Positions 1-5,158 of a stretch of 5,691 bases of DNA are shown here, in pieces (within the stretch, counting starts at the first letter, position 1; the number at the start of each line of letters is the position of its first letter). Under the pieces are notes generated by a model that saw nothing but the letters and a program-made list of their open reading frames with translations, made no database searches and was not told the DNA's origin. Position numbers and translations under genes: made by a program. The stretch comes from an uncultured Hungatella sp. (GTDB lineage: Bacteria; Bacillota; Clostridia; Lachnospirales; Lachnospiraceae): positions 1 through 5,691 of the forward strand of contig CAUEKH010000189.1 in NCBI GenBank assembly GCA_959018155.1, in the 5' to 3' direction.

Positions 1-2709
1 ACGGCCAACGCGGACTTTGACAACCTCCTGCTCAATGCGGATGTTGGCGCGCTCTACGTGGATGATAAGATGCACATTCGTAAGATTACTCCCATTATGC
101 TGCAGCATACGAATCTGCGGATTACAGATCTGGAACGTCCCGTTACCCAGATTAATTTCCTGGACTCTTATCCCGATTTTACGCAGGATGTAACGGATGT
201 GTCGAGACAGGGAAAGATTGTGGAAAAAGAGATTACCGACCAGAATAATGTAATCTGGCTGGTGAGAATCCGCCCCTATTTTGACCACACCCACACGGCC
301 AGAGGCGTCCTCGTGTCCATGTTTGACATTACGAAACGTTTAGAGGCGGCCAAATACGATTTGAAGCATCTGACGGACAGTGTTCCGGGAGGCGTCCTGC
401 GGCTGAAATTTGACGATATCCTGGTTATCGAATACGCAAATGACAGTTTCTTCGACTTGATTGGTTATACACCGGAGGAAATGCGTCTCGATTTGCATAA
501 CCGTTTTGACAGGCTGTTACATACCTCGGACTGGATTGAGTTAAAGGAGGATATCCGCGATGCCGCTTCCAATGGCGAACTTCTCAAATCAGAATGCCGT
601 CTGTGGCAGAAGAATGGAAAGAGCCGCTGGTGTTCCCTGCAGGCTGTGGTATTCCGTCAGGAGCGCCATGTCGAGCTGCAGTGTATCGTTACAGATATTT
701 CCCTGATCAAAGACTATGAGGAACAGCTTAAGAAAGAACGTGATTATTACAATAAGCTGTATCAGAACGTGGTCTGTGGAATTGTGCAGTATGAGATAGA
801 GGATAACACCCTTCGCTGCTATAACGCGAACAGCGAAGCAGTTCAGATGCTGGGGTATGAATCCATGGACGAGTTCCGCAGGCAGACGGCGCAGACGCTT
901 CCGGAGGTAACGGTATCAGAGGATTCCGACTATATCCGGAGAACACTGCTGTCTCTGAAGGAAGAGGGCGAGTGTGCTAGCTTTGAACACCGGGTTTATA
1001 CGAAAAATAATGGTATCCGCTGGGTGACCGGAGTTGCAAAGGTAATCTGCACACCGGATGGCAAGAAGCTGATTCAGAGTACTTTTATGGATACAACCGC
1101 AAGAAAGCGCGCCTTAGAGCAGGTGGAGGCAGAGCGCGACCGGTATGACAGACTTTATAAGGTCCTCTATAACACAGCGATTTGCGGTATTGTCCAGGTG
1201 GATATAAGAAGCAACAAAATCCTGAGCATCAACCGGATTGCACTGAAGATTCTCGATGAAATGAATGAGGAGGATATTGAAAAACTGCTCTTTAACAGTG
1301 CGCCAAAGAACGAGCGTCAGGAGTGCCTGGCAAAAATCGGCACATTTATGCACTCCTTAGGAAAGCCAGGAGAGCAGCGTGAGGTCCGTTTCAATTTAAC
1401 GAAGAAGAATGGAAGCTTCCTGATTATCGAGGGGACAGCCAACTGGATTGTAGAAGAAAAGGAAGCTGATATTGTCCAGTTTACCTTCCTCGATGTAACA
1501 GAACGTGAGCGCCTGAAAGAGGCTCAGATGGAACTTGCGATTGCGATTCAATCCAATTCCGCGAAAACAGGTTTTCTCTCAAAGATGAGCCATGAGATCC
1601 GCACGCCCATGAACGGCATTATGGGAATGATTGATATTGCGAGGCTGAATCTGGACGATCAGGATAAGCTTACAGACTGCCTCGATAAAATGAAGCTGTC
1701 CATGCAGCATCTTCAGATGCTGGTAAATGACGTGCTGGATATGTCAAAGATCGAGAGTGGAAAGATGGAGTGCCGGGAGGTGTCCTTTGATCTTCGTCAG
1801 CTTCTGGAGGAAACTATTTCCGAGTTCAGTTTTTCCGCTTCCAGGAGTGGTGTCGGTCTGACACGGGCCATCAGTATTCAGCACCAGTTTGTAATGTCGG
1901 ATCCCGTCTTTTTGCGTGAGATTCTGGGAAATCTGCTGAGCAATGCCATCAAATTTACCCAGTCTATGGGGATGGTGATTATGGTCGCCGAGGAGACGCC
2001 TCTCGATGAGGAACAGGCTGAATTCACATTCCGGGTGAGAGACTCCGGCTGCGGCATCAGCGAGGAAAACAGGAAAGTTATTTTTGAAGCATTTGAGCAG
2101 ATAGATGGGGGAAGTATCAGTAAAATGCCGGGAACGGGACTGGGGCTTGCCATCTGTAAGAATCTGGTAGAACTCCTGGGAGGGACGCTGCAGGTGGAGA
2201 GCCAGCTGGGAACCGGATCGGAATTCTATTTCACGATACCGATGAAATTAGACAGAAGCCAGGAAAATGAGGAGACGGCGGAACGAGATCAGGAACGGTC
2301 AGGGGAGTCTTTTAAGGAGAAACGGATTCTTCTGGCAGAAGATAATGATCTCAACGCGGAGATTGCCGAGACGCTTCTTGGTAACTATGACTTTACTGTG
2401 GAACGGACGAAGGATGGAAAAGAAGCCTTAAACAGTTATTTGGAAAAACCGGAAGGGTATTATGACCTGATTCTGATGGATATTCAGATGCCGGTGATGG
2501 ATGGGCTTACAGCTGCCCGCGAGATTCGAAGATGCGGGAAACCAGGCGCCCGGGAGATTCCCATTATCGCGATGAGCGCCAACGCATTTAAAGAGGATGT
2601 GGAGCGTTCCCTCAATGCGGGGATGAACGCCCACACCACAAAGCCAATTGAAATTGATAAACTGGTTGAACTGATCAGTACCTATCTGTCGGAACCGGAA
2701 AAACAGTAA
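1..2709 (+). CDS. Multi-PAS hybrid sensor histidine kinase with receiver domain (5'-truncated by window)
   Basis: The frame is open from base 1 and the first visible initiator, a GTG at 58, has no ribosome binding site and lies inside a domain, so the true start is upstream. Counting codons from base 1, a PAS domain spans about 6-112 and resembles the one following CheR in CheB/CheR fusion proteins. Further PAS domains lie at about 122-237, 253-370 and 389-505. The HisKA H-box has MSHEIRTPMN with the phospho-accepting His at codon 531. HATPase_c shows an N-box Asn at 648, G1 DSGCG at 681-685 and G2 GTGLGL at about 711. The receiver domain has an acidic pair at 780-781, phospho-acceptor Asp 827 in MDIQMPVMDG and the conserved Lys at 881. 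No transmembrane segment or DNA-binding output is visible, so a cytosolic sensor is likely. It should autophosphorylate at His and pass phosphate to its own receiver; with no HPt domain seen, the next partner is unknown. All catalytic motifs are intact. Confidence 0.95.
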   Translation, partial: TANADFDNLLLNADVGALYVDDKMHIRKITPIMLQHTNLRITDLERPVTQINFLDSYPDFTQDVTDVSRQGKIVEKEITDQNNVIWLVRIRPYFDHTHTARGVLVSMFDITKRLEAAKYDLKHLTDSVPGGVLRLKFDDILVIEYANDSFFDLIGYTPEEMRLDLHNRFDRLLHTSDWIELKEDIRDAASNGELLKSECRLWQKNGKSRWCSLQAVVFRQERHVELQCIVTDISLIKDYEEQLKKERDYYNKLYQNVVCGIVQYEIEDNTLRCYNANSEAVQMLGYESMDEFRRQTAQTLPEVTVSEDSDYIRRTLLSLKEEGECASFEHRVYTKNNGIRWVTGVAKVICTPDGKKLIQSTFMDTTARKRALEQVEAERDRYDRLYKVLYNTAICGIVQVDIRSNKILSINRIALKILDEMNEEDIEKLLFNSAPKNERQECLAKIGTFMHSLGKPGEQREVRFNLTKKNGSFLIIEGTANWIVEEKEADIVQFTFLDVTERERLKEAQMELAIAIQSNSAKTGFLSKMSHEIRTPMNGIMGMIDIARLNLDDQDKLTDCLDKMKLSMQHLQMLVNDVLDMSKIESGKMECREVSFDLRQLLEETISEFSFSASRSGVGLTRAISIQHQFVMSDPVFLREILGNLLSNAIKFTQSMGMVIMVAEETPLDEEQAEFTFRVRDSGCGISEENRKVIFEAFEQIDGGSISKMPGTGLGLAICKNLVELLGGTLQVESQLGTGSEFYFTIPMKLDRSQENEETAERDQERSGESFKEKRILLAEDNDLNAEIAETLLGNYDFTVERTKDGKEALNSYLEKPEGYYDLILMDIQMPVMDGLTAAREIRRCGKPGAREIPIIAMSANAFKEDVERSLNAGMNAHTTKPIEIDKLVELISTYLSEPEKQ

Positions 2710-2722
2710 AAGTTTTTATTTT

Positions 2723-2791
2723 TTCTCCGCGTCCTCCCAGCCTTTTGTACCGGTATTTGCAGGTGCAGCGTGGTGGGGAGGACGCGGAGAA
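2723..2791. repeat. 16-bp perfect inverted repeat (long-loop hairpin) after the kinase
   Basis: The arms 2723-2738 (TTCTCCGCGTCCTCCC) and 2776-2791 are exact reverse complements and enclose a 37-nt loop containing the palindrome TACCGGTA. The left arm is preceded by a T-rich run at 2712-2724 and the right arm is followed by TTTTG. It begins 13 nt after the kinase stop. The long loop makes it an imperfect terminator. It could instead be an mRNA 3'-end stabiliser, a protein-binding site or the remnant of a small palindromic element. Confidence 0.7.
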
Positions 2792-2798
2792 TTTTGTT

Positions 2799-2850
2799 GA
2801 AGACGGTGACCTGTGCGCAGAGCGTGCAGGTTATCGTTTTTGTGGTTTTA
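2799..2850 (+). terminator. Probable intrinsic terminator hairpin (20-pair stem, AGA loop, U-rich tail)
   Basis: Arm 2799-2818 pairs without interruption with 2822-2841 across the triloop AGA at 2819-2821, giving 20 pairs as + strand RNA, of which six are G-U. The core 2804-2836 is GC-rich and followed by TTTTTGTGGTTTTA; an A/G-rich stretch precedes it. This is the layout of an intrinsic terminator for transcripts leaving the kinase gene. In the - strand RNA the six G-U pairs become C/A mismatches, so the structure is specific to rightward transcription. Termination itself is inferred. Confidence 0.7.
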
Positions 2851-2901
2851 CGGAACTTTTAGCCGGGGCGGCAGAAACCATTTTTAGTTATTCATATCAG
2901 G

Positions 2902-2929
2902 TTGGAAAGAATCATATGGATTCTATAAA
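2902..2929 (+). promoter_or_regulatory. Weak candidate sigma-A promoter for the small ORF-recombinase pair
   Basis: A TTGGAA at 2902-2907 (4/6 to TTGACA) lies 16 nt before TATAAA at 2924-2929 (5/6 to TATAAT). Initiation would fall near 2936, leaving only about 12 nt before the ATG at 2948, which is tight for a leader with a ribosome binding site. It is the best match after the terminator-like hairpin, but it is not strong. Confidence 0.3.
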
Positions 2930-2947
2930 GAGCAGTCAGGATTTTCT

Positions 2948-3184
2948 ATGGAAAACACATCTTTAAACGTTACAGTCAATTCAGAAGGAAATTATGAAAT
3001 CACGGAATATAACCCCAGCGACCACATGCAGATCACACTCGAGTTCCTGAACACAGCGGACGGTGAAGAACTCTCCAGGGAAATACGTCAGATATTAAAA
3101 AATGAATATTTAAGGAATATAGACTCCTCCGGGACGAAACGGGCACAGCGCGGAGATTCTCCTTCCCAGGAAAGGAGATTTTAA
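2948..3184 (+). CDS. Small acidic protein with basic tail, partner of serine recombinase (TnpW-like?)
   Basis: This is a 78-residue ORF with a modest ribosome binding site (CAGGA at 2937-2941, 6 nt before ATG). It ends 4 nt before the recombinase start, so the two are almost certainly co-transcribed and probably translationally coupled. The N-terminal half (about 4-27) looks like a short beta-rich segment. Residues about 28-55 contain ITLEFLNTADGEELSREIR and a helix ending near Leu55. The tail after 60 is polar and rich in Arg/Lys. The pattern F-x-x-T-x-x-x-E-x-L followed by a basic/hydrophobic helix recalls, from memory, the short TnpW proteins of clostridial conjugative elements; this is a loose resemblance, not an identification. 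No signal peptide, membrane segment or cysteine is present. A role as accessory or directionality factor is inferred only from position and size. Confidence 0.75.
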   Translation: MENTSLNVTVNSEGNYEITEYNPSDHMQITLEFLNTADGEELSREIRQILKNEYLRNIDSSGTKRAQRGDSPSQERRF

Positions 3185-3188
3185 AACG

Positions 3189-4850
3189 ATGAAACGAGTC
3201 TTATGTCTGTACCGGGTTTCCAGCGCGCAGCAGGTGAAAGGGGATGATATTCCACTGCAGCGAGTGGAAAACAGAGCATTTATTGAGAAGAAATCGAAAG
3301 AAGGCTGGGTATTTTACGGTGAGAAGCTTGAAAAGGGAATCTCAGGCTATAAAAATAAAGTCAGTGACAGAGATATTCTTCTTGAAATACTGGAGATGGC
3401 AGAGCGGCACGAATTTGACATACTGCTCACGTATTTTTCCGACAGAATCGGGCGCCGGGAAGACGAGACTCCATTCTATGTGGCGAGACTCAACCAGCTT
3501 GGCATTGAGGTCTGGTCCGTCAATGAAGGTCAGCTCAAGACGGAGGAACACGTAGACAAACTGATCACGTACATCCGGTTCTGGCAGGCAGAGGGAGAAT
3601 CCCGCAAGACAGGGGTTCGTGTCCGTGACGCCCAGGCAGAACTGATCAGGCAGGGAAAATACGCGGGCGGAAGAGTTCCCTATGGATATCGGCTGGAATT
3701 CACCGGTGAGATAGATAAGAAAGGACGGGCGCTTCGGAGACTGGTGATTGACCGGGAACAGGCGGCTGTTGTGTACGAAATCTTTCACTACGTCTACAGC
3801 TGTGACTACGGGGCCCGGCGGATCGCAAGGGCGCTTAATGAAAGAAAAATCTTGTCGCCCGGCGGAAATACATGGAATATAAGTACGATTGGAGGAATCC
3901 TAAAGAACCCCATATACAGCGGACGAATTGCCTACAGCAAATTTCAGGCAAATGGAAACCGAGGCAGACAGGCGAAGGACCAGTGGATCCTGTCGGAGGA
4001 GATTAACCCTGAATGGGTAATCGTGCCGGAAGAAATGTTTAATAAGGTTCAGAAGATAATAGAAACGCATCAGCCACATCAATCGCATCAATCGCCAGTG
4101 CAGGAATCTGCCCGGACGGCCCATACTGCGGGCGGAAAACTTCTGTTGTCGGGAATTATTTACTGTGGATACTGCAAAGGCAGACTGTCGAATGGCAGTG
4201 GATATTATTACTGGTCAACAAAGGACGGCGTCCGACATAAGAAATCAGTCCCGCGGTACAAGTGCGTGAATGCTGCCACCGGGAAAATGGAGTGTCATTC
4301 AGCTGATACTTATGTAGCCGGTAAAATAGAGAAAGTGGTGATTGATAAAATTGCTGTCTATTTGAGGCATCTGCCTGCTTCCGACGTAAAACAGGAATTG
4401 GAGGAGCGGCAAAGGACTGCCGCCAGGAGGAGAAAATCGTCGGAGGACACTTATAACAGGCGCAAAGCGAAACTTCAGTCAGATATCACCGTCATGCAGG
4501 ATAAGATTCCGGATATTTTGCGCGGTGATATTGCTCTTTCTCTGTCTATGGTGACAGAATTAATTGCGGATAAGAAAAACCAGCTTATGGCTCTGGAATC
4601 TGAATATAGAGAAGGTTTATCCTGTCTGGAGGAGAAAGAGGGCGGAGCGTATGGCCCGGATGGTGTCAGCACGGTAATATCCGACTGGGATACCCGGTTT
4701 GTCACGGCGCCTCCGGATATACAGAAAACGATTATTCACAGGATTGTGGACCGTGTGGAGGTAAGGAGGGATGGGCTCACAATAAAACTCAAAATAGATG
4801 TCAATGACTTTTCAGGTGGAAAAACGTCTGCGGGTGACAGGAGTAGCTGA
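3189..4850 (+). CDS. Large serine recombinase (site-specific integrase)
   Basis: The 553-residue protein has the full large-serine-recombinase layout and a normal length. The N-terminal resolvase domain (about 1-145) has YRVSS at 8-12 with nucleophile Ser11 and Arg9, Gln14/Gln24, and DRIGR at 85-89, matching the Asp67-Arg68-Arg71 set of gamma-delta resolvase. The recombinase DNA-binding domain is about 155-290, including GRVPYGYR at 161-168 and a KNPIYSG-type motif at 239-245. The zinc ribbon uses Cys326, Cys329, Cys359 and Cys369. A charged coiled coil spans about 400-480 before the domain closes at about 495-540. The start is supported by AAAGGAG at 3171-3177, 11 nt upstream. It should cut and rejoin paired attachment sites through a phosphoserine intermediate. 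A His/Gln-rich linker (294-302) comes from a 9-bp repeat. No phage or conjugation genes accompany it. Confidence 0.95.
   Translation: MKRVLCLYRVSSAQQVKGDDIPLQRVENRAFIEKKSKEGWVFYGEKLEKGISGYKNKVSDRDILLEILEMAERHEFDILLTYFSDRIGRREDETPFYVARLNQLGIEVWSVNEGQLKTEEHVDKLITYIRFWQAEGESRKTGVRVRDAQAELIRQGKYAGGRVPYGYRLEFTGEIDKKGRALRRLVIDREQAAVVYEIFHYVYSCDYGARRIARALNERKILSPGGNTWNISTIGGILKNPIYSGRIAYSKFQANGNRGRQAKDQWILSEEINPEWVIVPEEMFNKVQKIIETHQPHQSHQSPVQESARTAHTAGGKLLLSGIIYCGYCKGRLSNGSGYYYWSTKDGVRHKKSVPRYKCVNAATGKMECHSADTYVAGKIEKVVIDKIAVYLRHLPASDVKQELEERQRTAARRRKSSEDTYNRRKAKLQSDITVMQDKIPDILRGDIALSLSMVTELIADKKNQLMALESEYREGLSCLEEKEGGAYGPDGVSTVISDWDTRFVTAPPDIQKTIIHRIVDRVEVRRDGLTIKLKIDVNDFSGGKTSAGDRSS
4068..4094 (+). 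repeat. Three tandem 9-bp units inside the recombinase gene
   Basis: The units are CATCAGCCA (4068-4076), CATCAATCG (4077-4085) and CATCAATCG (4086-4094). They encode HQP-HQS-HQS at residues 294-302, in the linker between the recombinase domain and the zinc ribbon. Because the unit is a multiple of three, gain or loss of copies would keep the frame. Confidence 0.8.
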
Positions 4851-4878
4851 CCCCACAAACTTCCAGTTTTGGCTTCAT
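4801..4878 (-). CDS. Possible 25-residue small ORF with consensus ribosome binding site, antisense to recombinase 3' end
   Basis: Read on the - strand, AAGGAGGT (complement of 4882-4889) lies 3 nt from an ATG at 4878-4876. The frame runs 25 codons (MKPKLEVCGV at the start, two Cys overall) to a TGA at 4803-4801. The Shine-Dalgarno match is perfect but the spacing is short. A palindromic sequence at 4893-4920 lies just upstream. No clear promoter is seen. It overlaps the last 50 bases of the recombinase gene. It may be a small peptide gene, the truncated 5' end of a gene cut by an insertion, or chance; I do not recognise the peptide. Confidence 0.25.
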   Translation of the reverse strand: MKPKLEVCGVSYSCHPQTFFHLKSH

Positions 4879-4892
4879 GGGACCTCCTTAAT

Positions 4893-4920
4893 ATAACAGA
4901 TTTATCTGGTATAGTGTTAT
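4893..4920. repeat. Nested inverted repeat downstream of recombinase
   Basis: The outer arms are ATAACA (4893-4898) and TGTTAT (4915-4920). Overlapping the left arm, CAGAT (4897-4901) and ATCTG (4904-4908) form a second inverted repeat around TT. The site is 43 nt after the recombinase stop, where an attachment site or an operator could lie. No U-tract follows, so it is not a terminator. The functional reading is inference. Confidence 0.4.
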
Positions 4921-5019
4921 GATATGAGTGAAAAAATGGAATGTGATGATACATGTCTCATTCATTGAAATTTCGTTGCTGGTCATACAAGGCTGTTTTG
5001 CGCTGCAAATCAGGTCCAG

Positions 5020-5048
5020 GTGACAGCGGTTGCAAATTATGATATAAT
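5020..5048 (+). promoter_or_regulatory. Strong sigma-A promoter for the GTPase gene
   Basis: The -35 element GTGACA (5020-5025, 5/6 to consensus) and a perfect -10 TATAAT (5043-5048) are separated by the ideal 17 nt. Transcription should start near 5055, giving a leader of about 104 nt before the ATG at 5159. TGCAAAT occurs at 5004-5010 and again in the spacer at 5031-5037, a possible regulator half-site pair. Confidence 0.8.
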
Positions 5049-5055
5049 AAGGAAA

Positions 5056-5084
5056 CTCGAAGGCCGGAACAGTGGCGGTTTGAG
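5056..5084 (+). promoter_or_regulatory. Hairpin at the very 5' end of the predicted leader RNA
   Basis: CTCGAA (5056-5061) pairs with TTTGAG (5079-5084) and CCG (5064-5066) with CGG (5076-5078), with a two-base bulge and a 9-nt loop. It begins one or two bases after the predicted transcription start, the position of 5' stem-loops that protect mRNA from decay. The stem is moderate, so function is uncertain. Confidence 0.45.
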
Positions 5085-5133
5085 AGGTATATGAGACTAA
5101 TATGATACGAATATGAGACAAATATGAGAGAAT
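5079..5133 (+). repeat. Tandem 11-bp repeats in the GTPase leader
   Basis: Successive units are TTTGAGAGGTA (5079-5089, weakest), TATGAGACTAA (5090-5100), TATGATACGAA (5101-5111), TATGAGACAAA (5112-5122) and TATGAGAGAAT (5123-5133). The last four share TATGA-A. The 11-bp period is close to one DNA helical turn, and each unit carries an ATG. They lie between the promoter and the ribosome binding site, so they are in the leader RNA. Confidence 0.8.
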
Positions 5134-5143
5134 GAAATCCGTG

Positions 5144-5148
5144 AGGAG
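5144..5148 (+). promoter_or_regulatory. Ribosome binding site choosing the GTPase start at 5159
   Basis: AGGAG at 5144-5148 sits 10 nt before the ATG at 5159. An in-frame ATG at 5132 would add nine residues (MKSVRRENF) but has no ribosome binding site at workable distance. The family N-terminus (a short basic lead-in to GVLAHVDAGKT) also fits the 5159 start. Confidence 0.75.
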
Positions 5149-5158
5149 AGAGAACTTT

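Noticed and set aside
1878..2153. 91-codon - strand ORF inside the kinase
   Set aside because: It is antisense to the conserved ATPase domain and shows no protein-family features.
2745..2966. 73-codon + strand ORF starting at TTG between the kinase and the small ORF
   Set aside because: It starts inside the loop of the first hairpin, runs through both arms of the terminator-like hairpin, lacks a ribosome binding site and overlaps the better-supported ORF at 2948.
2916..2966. 16-residue ORF with GGAAAG upstream, overlapping the start of the 2948 ORF
   Set aside because: It has a plausible ribosome binding site, but it is very short and nothing else supports it; at most it is an upstream ORF.
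3342..3788. 148-codon - strand ORF
   Set aside because: It lies entirely antisense to the catalytic and recombinase domains, has no recognisable motifs and is best explained as a shadow of the real gene.
4853..4872. Hairpin directly after the recombinase stop as its terminator
   Set aside because: Only seven pairs with a bulge, and no U-tract follows; I see no convincing terminator for the recombinase.
4924..4968. 14-residue + strand ORF after the recombinase
   Set aside because: No ribosome binding site and no promoter placement that makes sense; probably chance.
4965..4993. TTGAAA at 4965-4970 as the -35 of another promoter
   Set aside because: No acceptable -10 element lies 16-18 nt downstream.
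2758..5029. Similar words near both ends of the recombinase unit (CAGGTGCAGCG at 2760-2770 and CAGGTGACAGCG at 5016-5027) as attachment-site duplications
   Set aside because: They differ by an inserted base, are short, and the right copy overlaps the -35 of the GTPase promoter; consistent with chance.
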